Shown in pieces: positions 9,817 through 19,986 of a stretch of DNA of 64,000 bases. The notes under the pieces were generated by a model. The model was given only the letters and a program-made list of their open reading frames with translations. It was not told the DNA's origin and ran no database searches. A program made the translations under genes and the position numbers. Position 1 is the stretch's first letter. Each line of letters begins with the position of its first letter. The DNA is from Phragmites australis (lineage: Eukaryota > Streptophyta > Magnoliopsida > Poales > Poaceae): positions 19,685,501-19,749,500 of the forward strand of contig NC_084928.1 of the NCBI RefSeq assembly GCF_958298935.1, read 5' to 3'.

Positions 9817-10332
9817 GCGAACTAGACCGAACTGGGCGTCGATTCTGATTTTTCCTATTGAACTACTGGTCTGATCAAGTCTTAATAAATACGATAGCAG
9901 TGAGCCACCTCTCAGTTTGGTGATGAATGCGTCAGGGTACTACTTCATCTACCAGGATTGAAATCCTGATCACCATGATTTACACACATTGAAGTATGTG
10001 GCTGCGTATTTGTATGTCTATGAATACGTCACCTTGTTATAAGAAAAAACATGTTAATGGTAGCATGTCTACATCCATGACTCGGGCCAAGCAAAAAATG
10101 AGATAATCCGGTTCATGTTGACCCGGAAATAGCTACTCAAGTCCAACCCAGTGCAAAGGCGCCGGAGTGCGCCCGAGCCCACCCGCGTTTGAGCGAAACT
10201 CGACGAGGGTGCTCACAGGGTTTTGCCCTAACAGTTGTTGCATCTGGAATTAGTCCGAGTTAGACTAGGATATACACATACATGCGTGTTCAGTGGTACT
10301 GCACATTCCCATGCATTGGAGGCTTTGTGCGG
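9817..10332. repeat. 515-bp block duplicated at 19472-19986
   Basis: From GAACTAGACCGAACTGGGCG to CATTGGAGGCTTTGTGC this block is a close direct copy of 19472-19986, with only scattered substitutions and small indels. It sits exactly between the truncated end of N1 and the truncated start of N2. The right join falls in GTGC, which is shared by the block and the LTR. The left join falls near TTAAG, also present upstream of the other copy. This looks like filler DNA from break repair, or an edge of a rearrangement. Confidence 0.85.
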
Positions 10333-10759
10333 CACTGGGCAGGGCCGAAATTGGCGACCGGCTCGCCGCACTTCAGGGGGCAGGCACCACGATAGTTACC
10401 ATGGTGGATATTTATCTCCCAGGCAGGGTAGAAAGTAGTTATCCGGGATAAAACACAGTAATTCGATCAGATCCCAGATATTTGTACATTGTGATAACTT
10501 GTACGCCAAGCTACGCATGGCCCTATAAATAGGAGCCATGGTCGCCTGGGCTAAGGACAGGAGCGAGACGGCAGAAAGCCACGTAGGTGAAAAAATACCA
10601 AGTCACGCTGTGATACTCCTCCTAGATCAACCTATTTTTTCTACCATCAATACATTCGTGGTGTTCCTTCCTCTAAAACTTCGTCTCCAAGCTTGAGTCT
10701 CCTCCTTAGAAGAAACTCTTGCTATACTTGTTGGGGCAAGACAAACTCTTGCTCCAACA
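10332..10759 (+). repeat. N2 5' LTR, truncated
   Basis: It aligns with the last 428 bp of the 946-bp 3' LTR (17700-18645), starting at the GCGGCRCTGGGC block. It carries the TATAAATA box at 10524-10531 and ends CTTGCTCCAACA at 10759. The first half is missing, replaced by the 515-bp filler block. The sequence just after it (GCGCACTGTCCGTGGGGATT) is at the primer-binding position and matches the same place in E. Confidence 0.85.
10524..10531 (+). promoter_or_regulatory. LTR TATA box of N2
   Basis: TATAAATA in GGCCCTATAAATAGGAGCC. It is also present in the 3' LTR at 18410-18417 and, reversed, in N1. In E the equivalent is changed to CAATAAATA (5' LTR) and CTTAAATA (3' LTR). Confidence 0.7.
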
Positions 10760-10830
10760 GCGCACTGTCCGTGGGGATTGGAACATAGAAGTGCTAACAG
10801 AGGTAGGAATCCACCAGGAAAACCACCAAG

Positions 10831-11700
10831 GTGCTAGCCAAGACCGCCATACCCACCATTGCAGGCATGCAACCATATGCATGGCTGTCTCAGTCATATG
10901 CACCGTATGCATGCTCCAGCCCCGTTGCCGTGTGGGATGGCGTTCCTCCGACCTTGGCCAACTTAGAACCCTGGGTAGTTACAGGAACTCCAGACGACGC
11001 GGAGGCCTTCCAGCCTCTGCACAACGAAGACCTCACTGCCTCAGGAGAGGATGTGGTAGAAGCCACAGCCAAGCAGGCTGCCTTCCAGTGGTTCTGGGCA
11101 GTCCAACCCAAGAGTGTTCCCACCTGAGCTTGGTCCCAAAGTATCCCCTTCAACAACACGTGGGATACCACAAGCGAGCCAACATCTTCGGAAAGTGTGT
11201 CCAGCCAGCATCCTCCTTGGGCCCTTCAGGCGAAAGAGGGTTCCAAGGAGATGCAGGGCTTTGGGGTGTGCAGACCCCGCCAGCGCCTTTGATGCTGTCC
11301 TCGCAATGCCAACCACGCGCAGGGAACCCGATGCCCACCTCATCCAGAGAGGCATAGTCAAAACCACTTCCGCTCCAAAAGCCGTTTCACCGAGCAGCCT
11401 CGATGGCCTCCCAAAGGGGAAGGAGACCCTGGGGAAACCACAGGCTCAGGAACACGCCACCTTCGATAGTGACCCCAACGACAACTCCAAGCTCCGGTGC
11501 CCCAGAGGCACACGGGTGGATCCTGCACGGACCAGGGCGCGGCCACAACACCAACGACTGCTGCGCCCTCATGACCTTCCGGGAGGAATACCTCGGAAGG
11601 CAAGCAGAATAAATGGCCGCAGAAGGAGCCGGCGAAGTATGACGCAGGGTTCAGAGGCCTGGGGCAATCTCCCGGGCCTTGGCCCCTCAACCCTACACCG
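10831..11700 (+). pseudogene. Degenerate gag remnant of N2
   Basis: The leader and start are similar to E: E has an ATG followed by Lys-rich codons at 44896, and N2 has the matching ACCACCAAGG stretch without an intact start. Near 11530-11610 the frame reads GRGHNTNDCCALMTFREEYL. It matches the C-terminal gag region of E (GRGHNTE..) and the Cys/His gag motif of Tat-lineage elements. The central gag is missing or unreadable because of frameshifts. The 207- and 212-codon open frames here switch between gag-derived and unrelated frames. Confidence 0.5.
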
Positions 11701-11754
11701 TCACTACCAACCCTACTACCAACGGTATTATATCTAGCAACAAGAACTGAGTTG

Positions 11755-11965
11755 GGGACATGCCTTTGCTAGGCTCCGGACGGATCACCTCCACAGTCGG
11801 GCAATGGCTAAGGGATGAGGCGGTCGAGGACCGTCTCTCCCGGCTAGCCTTCGACGCTGCCTCCAACATGTCATCGCCAGGCTCCGGACGGATTACCTCC
11901 GGAGCCGGACAACGGCTAAGGGCTGAAGGGGTCATGCACCACCTCTCCCGGCCTAGCCACAAGCT
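11755..11965. repeat. Two isolated 108-bp units in N2
   Basis: Two copies of the 108-bp unit (GCCAGGCTCCGGACGGAKTACCTCC followed by CGGCTAAGGGCTGA) directly follow the gag remnant. They are separated from the main array at 14340 by two unrelated arrays. This suggests that the other arrays were inserted or amplified within an original 108-bp array. Confidence 0.8.
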
Positions 11966-12270
11966 TCGAGGCCTCCAAGCCTCACAATAGAGGCCTTATT
12001 TCTACAAAGGTACGCCTACTGTTAACTATCAGTAGTTTACCTAGTGGTCTATCTTTCATACAGCAAGGTTAGAGTATGTTGGAGGCCTTCAACCTTACTG
12101 CTAGAAGTCTTTTTAAATAGATAGCCACTAGGTAGAAGAAGTAGAACTTAAGTTACATGCTCATTTAGCATGAATAGTTATATAACCTAACTATGCTTTA
12201 TACTACAATCAGCTTCTTATTGCCAACAGTAGACTGCAAAACTTAGCTAGTATAACCATGCAAAATCCCT
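11966..12270. other. Spacer in N2
   Basis: A unique AT-richer spacer between repeat arrays, containing CTACTGTTAACTATCAGTAG and related CTAGGTAGAAG words. No gene was seen. Confidence 0.5.
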
Positions 12271-13400
12271 ACACTCCCGCAGACGCATCGTGCCTAGGTC
12301 GCCTAAGGGTGGGTCTGCCCAGGTTTCCTGGAAGGTATTGTGCGGCCTCGGAAGTGTAGTTGGCATGTATCAAGGGATTTTCTTGATAGACCATGTTGCG
12401 GTGCCACCCGTGGGACATCTTCGGATGGTGTGAAAAGCCCACGTACCGCGAATGTAGCTTGCCTAGGCCACCTGGAAGGCAAGACTTCCTAGATTTCCTG
12501 GAAGGCATTGTGTAGTCTCAGTAGACAGTGAGGCCTATACACCACGGGCGCCGCTTATGCCTAGGTCACCTGGAAGGCAGATTATGTCCACGGTGCCCTG
12601 GAAGGCATTTACATATTCTTGGGTGTCGAAGCCACGCCCCAGGTGATGTCCTCGGTAGCGGAGATGCGGTGCTCTTAGGAATGTTGTCTTAAGGAATCCT
12701 CGTTATATGACATGCCTACACACCACGAGTGTAGCATGCCTAGGTTTCCTGGAAGGTATTGTGTAACCTCGATAGTCTGTAGATGCTGGTTATCAAGGGA
12801 CTTCCTTGGTAATGTAGTTGCGGTGCCCCCGAGGGACTTCTTCAGAGGTGTGACAGGGCCACGTGCTAGTAAGCATTGCTTGTCTAAACCCAAAGTCACC
12901 TAAAAAGGTTTTTCAGAGGGTAGGCTTTGCCCTAATAGGCAGTGGAGCCCACACACCGTGGGCGTAGCATGCCTAGGTCACCGCTAAGGCAAGACTGCCT
13001 AGGTTTCCTAAAAGGTATTGTGTAGCTCCGATAGTGTGTGGACGCTGCATATCTGGGGACTACCCTGATGTGAGGATGTGGTGCTCTGAGGAATACTATC
13101 GCAAGGATTCCTCGTCGCATGACATGCTTATATACCGCGGGTGTAGCATGCGTAGGTCACCGCTAGTGCATCAAGCCTAGGTTTCCTGAAGGTATTGCAT
13201 AGCTTCGGTCATATAAATGCCACACGCCAGGGCACACCCTTGGTGGATAGTGTTGCAGTGCACCCCGGGCATTTCCTCGGGAGTACGACAAGCCTACACA
13301 CCATGGGCGTAGCATGCCTAGGTCACTTGGAAGGCAAGACTGTCTAGGTTTCCTGGAAGGTATTGCGTAGCTCCGATAGTGTGTAGGGCCTTCGGCATTA
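12271..13400. repeat. About 170-bp tandem repeat array of N2
   Basis: Degenerate units are marked by GTAGCATGCCTAGGTCACC, followed by GGTTTCCTGGAAGGTATTGTG and a GTGCCMCCGWGGGACWTCYTC block. The marker word recurs at about 12291, 12460, 12558, 12737, 12970, 13149 and 13315. Typical spacing is 166-180 bp, with one deletion and one longer unit. CCTAGG palindromes are frequent. N1 has no copy because it is truncated earlier. No coding potential was recognised. Confidence 0.8.
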
Positions 13401-13406
13401 ATACAT

Positions 13407-14000
13407 GCCAAGGAGTCTTACAAAACCTCCGATAAAAATAGAGAACTTTACAAAAGCTCCGACAAAAACAGAGAATCTTACAAAACCTCCGACAAAAACA
13501 GAGAGTCTTACAAAACCTCCATAAAAAACAGAGAATCTTACAAAACCTCCGATAAAAATGGAGGATCTTACAAAACCTCCGACAAAAATGGAGAGTCTTA
13601 CAAAACCTCCAGTAAAAACAGAGTCTTACCAAACCTTGGTACAACAGAGAGTTTTACGAAACCTCCGGTAAAAACGGAGAGCTTTACCAAAACCTCCGCA
13701 CAACGGAGAGCTTTACCAAAGCTCCACCAAAATGGAGTGAATTGGAAAAACCTCCGCACAACGGAGAGTTTACCAAACCTCCGCCAAAACGGAGAGATCT
13801 TTACCAAAACCTCCGCACAATGTAGAGCTTTACCAAACCTCCGCAAACCAGAGAGACTTTGTAAAACCTTCGCACAACAGAGACCGCCAAAACGGAGAGA
13901 CATCAAAAAACCTCCAGACAACGGAGAGTTTTACAAAACTTCCAGCAAAAACAGAGAGCTTCACGCCACGAAGAGTTTACCAAGCCTCCGCCAAAGCGGA
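13407..14000. repeat. About 30-bp tandem repeat array of N2
   Basis: About 20 copies of the complement of the N1 unit: TCTTACAAAACCTCCGACAAAAACAGAGA with small variants. It is the inverted partner of 9250-9816. Towards 14060 the units become longer and less regular. The facing arrays could form a long hairpin in a read-through transcript. Confidence 0.88.
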
Positions 14001-14149
14001 GAGACTTCCAAAAACCCCCGCAAATGGGGATGTTTTTCGAAAACTCCGCCGAGCGGAAAGGTTTTGAAAGGACTTGACGGGAAGAGCACCCTAGCCTCCG
14101 TACCGAAACCCGCTGGCCTCCAAAGGGCGCAACCAATAGATCAAAGGGG

Positions 14150-14157
14150 TATAAAAA
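14150..14157 (+). promoter_or_regulatory. TATA-like motif between repeat arrays of N2
   Basis: TATAAAAA, with CCAAT 17 bp upstream (CAACCAATAG at about 14131-14140). It is positionally conserved with 9070-9077 in N1. Its role is unproven. Confidence 0.3.
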
Positions 14158-14259
14158 TCCCCCTCCATACAGGGAAAGGTATGACCCGCGTGACTCAACA
14201 CGTATGGTAAAAGGTAAAGTCATTACCCTACCATCTACTTTAAAGACACATTTCATACA

Positions 14260-15588
14260 TCATTTTATGAGCATTATACTGACATTTAATAAAAGCCCAC
14301 ACTGCATGGCATGGGAAACATAGTGGAACCCTCGACTGTGCATTGTAGAGGCTGCAAATTGATTGCGGTAGATAAGGGCCAAGGGGATCACGGACCACCT
14401 CTCCTGCTTGGCCCTCGGCTTCGCCTCAGACACACCGTCGCTAGGCTCCATATGGAGTACCTCTGGAGCCGGGCAGTGGCTAAGGGCCGACGGGGTCACA
14501 GACCACCCCTCCCACCTAGCCCTCGGCTTCGCCTCCGACACGCCGTCACCAGGCTCCGAATGGAGTACCTCCGGATTCGGGCAGCGGTTGAGGGCCGTGG
14601 GGGTCGCGGACCACCTCTCCCGCCTAGCCCTCAACTTCACCTCGGACACGTTGTTGCTAGGCTCTGGATGGAGTACCTCCGGAGCCAAGCAGAAGCTAAG
14701 GGCCAAGGCGGTCACGGACCACCTCTCCCTCCTAGCCTTCGGCTTCGCCTTCGACACACCATCGCCAGGCACCGAACAGAGTACCTCTAGAGCCGGGCAG
14801 CGGCTAAGGGCCGAGGGGGTCATGGACCACCTCTCCCGCCTAGCCCTAGGCTTCGCCTCTGACACACCATCCCCAGGCTCCGGAATGAGTACCTCTGGAG
14901 CCAGGCAGCGATTAAGGGCCGAAGGGGTCGTGGACCACCTCTCCCGCCTAGCCTTTGGCTTCGTCTCCGACACACCGTCGCCAGGCTCCGGACGGAGTAC
15001 CTCTGGAGCCAGGCAACGACTAAGGGCCGAGGGGGTCGTGGACCATCTCTTCCACCTAGCCTTCGGCTTCACCTCCGACACGCTATCGCTAGGCTCCAGA
15101 TGGAGTACCTCTAGAGCCGGGCAGCGGCTAAGGGCCATGGGGGTCGTGGACAACCTCTCCCGCCCTACCCTCGGCTTCGCCTTCGATAGGCCGTCGCCAA
15201 GCTCTGGAGAAAGTACCTCTAGAGCCGGGCAGCGGCTAAGGGCCAAGGGGATCCCGGACCACCTCTCCCGCCTAGTCTTCGTCTTCACCTCCGACACACC
15301 ATTGTCAGGCTCCGGATGGAGTACCTCCGGAGCTGGGTAATGGCTAAGGGTTGAGGGGCTCACGGACCACTTCCCCTGCCTGGCCCTCGGCTTCGCCTCT
15401 GACTTGCCGTCTTCATGCTCGGAACGGAGTACCTCTGGAGCCGTGTAGCAGCTAATGGCCAAGGGGGTCACGGACCACCTCTCCAGCCTAGCCTTTAGCT
15501 TCGCCTCTGACATGCAGTCGCCAGGCTCTGGATGAAGTACCTCCGGAGCTGGGCAGCGGCTAAGGGTCGAGGGGGTTGCGGACCACAT
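14260..15588 (-). CDS. Putative antisense protein of 36-residue repeats (N2)
   Basis: The 442-codon open frame runs across eleven or more 108-bp units. Each unit gives 36 residues of the form ERWSTTPSALSRCPAPEVLR, then PEPGDGVSEAKPKARR. It is antisense to N2 and follows the acidic frame (16968-16306) in the same direction, so both could lie on one antisense transcript. The C-terminus is unique and hydrophobic (ending NVSIMLIK). I recognise no domain. Against coding: at least one frame on the opposite strand is also open for 310 codons, which is expected for a GC-rich unit of 3n length. For coding: the near absence of frame-breaking indels. Confidence 0.35.
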   Translation of the reverse strand: MWSATPSTLSRCPAPEVLHPEPGDCMSEAKLKARLERWSVTPLAISCYTAPEVLRSEHEDGKSEAKPRARQGKWSVSPSTLSHYPAPEVLHPEPDNGVSEVKTKTRRERWSGIPLALSRCPALEVLSPELGDGLSKAKPRVGRERLSTTPMALSRCPALEVLHLEPSDSVSEVKPKARWKRWSTTPSALSRCLAPEVLRPEPGDGVSETKPKARRERWSTTPSALNRCLAPEVLIPEPGDGVSEAKPRARRERWSMTPSALSRCPALEVLCSVPGDGVSKAKPKARRERWSVTALALSFCLAPEVLHPEPSNNVSEVKLRARRERWSATPTALNRCPNPEVLHSEPGDGVSEAKPRARWEGWSVTPSALSHCPAPEVLHMEPSDGVSEAKPRAKQERWSVIPLALIYRNQFAASTMHSRGFHYVSHAMQCGLLLNVSIMLIK

Positions 15589-15860
15589 TTTCTACCTAGC
15601 CTTTGGCTTCACCTCCGACACACCGTCGCTAGGCTCCAGACTGAGTACCTCTGGAGCCGGGCAGTGGCTAAGGGCTGAGGGGGTCGTGGACTATCTCTCC
15701 CTCCTAGCCTTCGGCTTCGCCTCCGACACGTCGTCGCCAGGCTCTCGACATAGTACCTCTAGAGCTGGGCAGCGGCTAAGGGCTGAGGGGGTCACGGACC
15801 ACCTCTCCCATCGAGCCTTTGGCTTCGCCTACAACAACGTTGTTGCCATGCTTTAAACAG
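14340..15860. repeat. 108-bp tandem repeat array of N2 (about 14 copies)
   Basis: Units are exactly 108 bp in the part I measured (unit starts at 14414, 14522, 14630). Each carries CTCGGCTTCGCCTCCGACAC, CCAGGCTCCGG, GAGTACCTCYGGAGCC and CGGCTAAGGGCCGAGGGGGT. The copies differ by substitutions but very rarely by indels. Five or more copies also occur in N1, and two at 11755-11965. Confidence 0.92.
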
Positions 15861-16305
15861 ATCGCCTCCAATGCTGGGTAGTGGCTAAGGAACCCGAATG
15901 GTAGAGGATCACCTCTAGAGCTTGTCTCCAAAGGTTCTAGATGGACTTTGCTGTGTCGGAAATCTGGAACAAATTTGGAAGAAGGCCCTACCAGTGCCGA
16001 GCCTGAGGAGTACGCAATAACCGGGAACGACGAGGTCACCACTGCTTCACCCCACGCTCCTTAGTTACCCTACGTATCTACCATCGGATTCCCAAGGCCA
16101 CCTCTCCCCCACAAGGAACGAAACCGGCGATGATCTATGCGAAGGCTCGGTACTTCGGTCTTCCGAAAAACTAGCCATCACCTATGAAGGGGACAAAGAA
16201 GTACGGCTCGAAGGCACGAAGGCACACACACATATGGTCACCCGTTCGATAGATCCCCTTGCACTCCGATACAGAAAGAGATACGATCATCCCTGAAGGT
16301 CCATA

Positions 16306-16968
16306 TTATATTATTAAACAACTAGTATATCCAGTGGACACATACAAAAGCGACAGTACAGAAATTGCTACAAAGAAGATAGACCCCGACAGAGCAAAAT
16401 AGGGTGAGAAAGAGTACAAGGTGACTAAGTCAAGCCATGGGCCTACAGCAAGCCCATGGTCGACCGTGAGATATGAATGCCTCACGACTTGACCAAGAAC
16501 TCCCTCCAGGAGACCACCTTCACCTCCTATGGGTCCCGGCAGGGGCCACACATAGGGGTGGCGTACGCGCCTCATCTGTTGCCTACCGCTGCGGAAGCCG
16601 ATACAGTAGCTGGCTCCCAAGCTGTTGGAGGATGAAGAAGAGTGCGAGGAGGCCACCAGTGGGGCCTTCTCTCTCTCCTTCCCGGCCCCCTCCTTTGCTT
16701 TCAAAGTCGCCGTTGTCTCCGCGGACGCCTGCTCGCTCTCCCCCCGCAGGAGATCCCAGTCGATCTCCTCATCGTCATCAGAGATATTGAAGATCTCGAT
16801 GAGCATGGCCTCCCAAGACAAGGGTCGGGCCGGAGCGCCAGGCAGCCACCTCCCCTTGAGAGATGGAAGCGGTGTGGCCACCGGTGCCTCTGCCGATGAC
16901 CAAAACGGTCCGGCTCTCTAAGAAGCCAGCAAGAGCATCGAAGAGGATAAGGAGGAAGACGACGCCAT
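16306..16968 (-). pseudogene. Antisense acidic/Ser-rich reading frame of N2
   Basis: The ATG at 16968 begins MASSSSLSSS. A single stop near residue 17 is followed by an open frame with AEAPVATPLP, IEIFNISDDDEEIDWD, a Ser-rich stretch (SSHSSSSSNS) and GRQQMRRVRHP. It then runs on past the point where the N1 frame stops, into a hydrophobic tail. It is homologous to 7146-7574 and preceded by a TATAAAG at the same distance. It is antisense to the LTRs. The function is unknown. The acidic and basic segments would fit a nuclear or chromatin protein, but that is only a guess from composition. Confidence 0.5.
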
Positions 16969-17030
16969 ACTCAAGTCAAGGTGAACTACTCACTCGTAGG
17001 GCTATGGAGAATCCAGCCGGGTGACCCCAA

Positions 17031-17037
17031 CTTTATA
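17031..17037 (-). promoter_or_regulatory. TATA box of antisense unit in N2
   Basis: TATAAAG on the minus strand, 69 bp before the ATG at 16968, the same spacing as in N1. The flanking block TTGGGGTYACCCGGCTGGA is shared by both copies. Confidence 0.5.
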
Positions 17038-17699
17038 TGAGGGCCAAGCAACCACGTAAGCTCGGGAGATGAAACGGAATCGATGCAGCGGTGTGCCCCA
17101 TTGAATGCCTAAGGGGACCATGGCCATACCCCATTCGTTCCGCCAGCACGTGGCAGCGCTCCATGATGAATGCCTTGTTTTCTCGCACGGACGTCCTGTC
17201 ACATTAATAAACTAGACTCTTTTCGGCGCAAGACAGGGGCGTGGGCACAAGACCCTATACGACCCCCTGCATTGAACAGTCATAACGCGGTAGTGGCACG
17301 TCTCATCCTGCCAGGAAAACGCGTAGGGTCCCCCAATCGTATATGTAACCTCTACTCTAGCGACCTCAAAAGGCAAGAAGAACCATTACTGAAGGAATCC
17401 GGATAGCCTATATCGGCCTCGGCATGGACCCTGGAGTACACCACCTCCATTGATGTCCCTTTGGCCCGATGTCCCGACACCGCGCATGCCAGCTCCAACA
17501 AGCTCCGGAGCAGATCGCCACCACCAGTACGCCATCAGCCTTGGGCCTCGCCATTGACGCCCACGGTTCCCGACGAAAAAACTTCTTAAGGACAGGGAAT
17601 TTCCATCAGGCATCCTTGATACTATACCAGGCTGGGGTTGGTTTTCCTTTACATCCTCTCCCCCCTCTGAAACATCAGGGCCCGAGAATGAGGGGGTAC

Positions 17700-18645
17700 T
17701 ATTGGGGGGAAATAAGCCAGCCTGAGGATAATGGTTGAAGATTACTATCCAGGTCCCTCTGGAGCCTTGATCTCCAGACCCTCAGCTAAAGGCTCGACCT
17801 CTGAAGTCATCGAACTCCTTCACAGTACCTCTTCATACCTACAAAGCCTTCCGTTGGCTTAACCGGCCTGGCCTCTCGAAAGGCTCAGCCTCCCAAAGCC
17901 CAACCTCCCGAAGCTCGGCCCCCCGAGACCTAGGTCTCCTGAAGCCTCGATCTCCGAAAGCCTCAGCATCCCGAAGCCTCGATCTTTCCGTAGTCCTGCC
18001 TCCCAAAGCCTTCACCTCCCGAGGCCCCCGTCTCCAGCTGCTCGGGCTGGCTTCCTGGAGGCTACAAGGTGAGTTAGCAGGCCTTAGGTAAGATCTGCCG
18101 AAAAGGGAGCACCGATCATGCTTCGCCTGCAAGGAAGTGACCGGTATTAAATGCCTAGGTTGGTGGATGCCACTCTGATACCTCGGCGTAATGGAGGCTA
18201 TCCTAACACCCCTGACAGTGCGGCGCTGGGCCCCAATTGATGACCAGCTTGTCACACTTCAGGGGGCAGGCACCACGATAGTTACCACGGTAGATATTTA
18301 TCTCTCAGGTAGGGTAGAAAGTAGTTATCTGGGATAAGGCTCAGTAATTCGGTCAAATCCTAGATATTTGTACATTGTGATAACTTGTATGCCAAATTAC
18401 TCATGGCCCTATAAATAGGAGCCATGGTCAGCTGGGCTAAGGACAGGAGCGAGACGGCAGAAAGACACACAGGTGAAAAAACACCAAGTCACGCTGTGAT
18501 ACTCCTCCCAGATCGACCTATTTTTTCTACCATCATTATATTCGTGGTGTGCCTTCCTCTAAAACTTCATCTCCAAACTTATGTCTCCTCCTTAGAAGAA
18601 ACTCTCACCGTACTTGCTAGGGCAAGACAAACTCTTGCTCCAACA
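17700..18645 (+). repeat. N2 3' LTR
   Basis: It starts near TATTGGGGGGAAATAAGCC after the purine tract GAATGAGGGGG (the likely polypurine tract) and ends CTTGCTCCAACA at 18645. Tandem words of the type CTCCCGAAGCCTCGGYC fill 17870-18040. The TATA box is at 18410-18417. The 3' flank is AGGGT. No matching target duplication can be found, because the 5' end of N2 is lost. Confidence 0.85.
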
Positions 18646-19365
18646 AGGGTGACACGAGATTTATAAATTTGTGCTCTTAGGATAGTAATCCTACATATTG
18701 TGTTGTGATTAATTTCAGAGAAGATAATTACAATATGGTATGTCTAGATTTACTCCAATAAATCTCAGCGAGTCCTCTCATATTTAAAATCCTAAAGGTC
18801 TTGTCAGATGAATATAACAGTGAATGTAGATCAAAATAAATTATTTCTGTTTCTATCTGACCTCATATTACTGCTCTTTTATACACACTCTCTCCTGTCC
18901 TTGCTTTCCTCTGGCTTGTCCCTTCAACGTACCTGTTCCCTCCTTATATAATAGGGTCAAAGAGTCGTATCATATTTGGAGTTCCCAACGTAATCTTTCC
19001 AAACTGTGTTGTATGATGATTTTTCCTATTCGAAGATAGTTTTGTGTAGAATACGATAAACTAATTGAAATATCTACATATTCCTTATTACCTTCTAACG
19101 ATTATTAAATATATCATACTAGAGAGTGAATATATGTACGATGATATTCCATCCTTAGGATATACCAAGTTTCTACTAAATTCTTAACTATTAATTATCA
19201 AATCATAATTAGAACTTGGCTCCCGTATGCTTGATCATGGGTTCCAACCTTACTCTGCACAATCTTACACGCTTATTATTTCTCCTCCCTGGTTCCACCA
19301 TCCGTCACATGACATTATTTATGGTTTTTAGCGGGCTGATCGGAAAAACCACCCGGTTTTAGAAC
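18646..19365. other. AT-rich intergenic DNA, LTR-like
   Basis: No coding region was seen. A TATATAA motif at about 18951 and pyrimidine-rich leader-like sequence before it suggest an old LTR fragment, but I cannot assign a family. Confidence 0.3.
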
Positions 19366-19478
19366 CACCGGTTGGGCCAGGTTTTCCCGGTTCTAGTGCA
19401 CGGATGATATTTTAAGCTAACCACTAGTTGGGCCGGGTTTACGCGGTTCTAATGCATGGATTGTATTTTAAGAGAACT
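19366..19478. repeat. 56-bp tandem duplication
   Basis: Two diverged copies of a unit containing GTTGGGCC, GGTTCTARTGCAYGGAT and TATTTTAAG start near 19371 and 19427. The end of the second copy runs into the 515-bp duplicated block. Confidence 0.65.
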
Positions 19479-19986
19479 AGACCGAACTGGGCGTCGATTC
19501 TGATTTTTCCTATTGAGCTACCGGTCTGATCAAGTCTTAATAAATATGATAGCAGTGAGCCACCTCTCGGTTTGGTGATGAATGCGTCAGGGTACTACTT
19601 CATCTACCCGGATTGAAATCCTGATCACCTTGATTTACAAACATGGAAGTATGTGGCTGCGTATTTATATTTCTATGAATACGTCACCTTGTTATAAAAA
19701 AAAACATGTTAATGGTAGCATGTCTACATCCATGACTCGGGCCAAGCAGAAAAAGAGAATAATCCGGTTCATGTTGAGCCGGAAATAGCTACTCAAGTCC
19801 AACCCAGTGCAAAGGCGTCGGTGTGCGCCTGAGCCCACCCGCGTTTGAGCGAAACTCGAGCGGGTGCTCACAGGGTTTTGCCCTAATAGTTGCTGCATCT
19901 GGAATTAGTCCGAGTTAGACTAGGATATATACATACGTGTGTGTTCAGTGGTACTGTACATTCCCACGCACTGGAGGCTTTGTGCC
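19472..19986. repeat. 515-bp block, second copy of 9817-10332
   Basis: A close direct copy of 9817-10332. Its right boundary, in GGCTTTGTGC, continues here into CTTCCATTCTCATCC, whereas the other copy continues into the N2 LTR. Its left side continues into the 56-bp duplication, so this copy sits in the more natural context and is the likely donor. It includes GGATTGAAATCC and TAGCAGTGAGCC words that vaguely resemble Pol III boxes, but no SINE structure is clear. Confidence 0.85.

Larger units (their letters stand above)
10332..18645 (+). mobile_element. N2: non-autonomous Retand/Dasheng-like LTR element
   Basis: N2 is on the plus strand. Its parts in order are: truncated 5' LTR (10332-10759), leader and gag remnant (10760-11740), two 108-bp repeat units (11755-11965), an array of about 170-bp units (12271-13400), an array of about 30-bp units (13407-14000), a unique spacer, fourteen or so 108-bp units (14340-15860), an antisense acidic frame (16968-16306) and a 3' LTR (17700-18645). 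There is no protease, RT or integrase. Large non-autonomous elements that share LTRs with a coding Gypsy partner are known in grasses, such as rice Dasheng with RIRE2. The partner here would be an E-like element (44143-51839). Confidence 0.8.

Noticed and set aside
9817..10332. SINE insertion
   Set aside because: There are vague Pol III-like words but no poly-A or short tail and no flanking duplication. The block ends coincide with the break points of neighbouring elements.
14408..15340. 310-codon plus-strand frame across the 108-bp array
   Set aside because: It is the complement of the antisense repeat frame and is open because of the unit's composition. Neither direction is proven, and only the antisense one continues with the neighbouring antisense gene.
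5516..18650. A single insertion of the N1-filler-N2 block with a target duplication
   Set aside because: The outer flanks (GTATT before 5524 and AGGGT after 18645) do not match, so there is no support for a one-step insertion.
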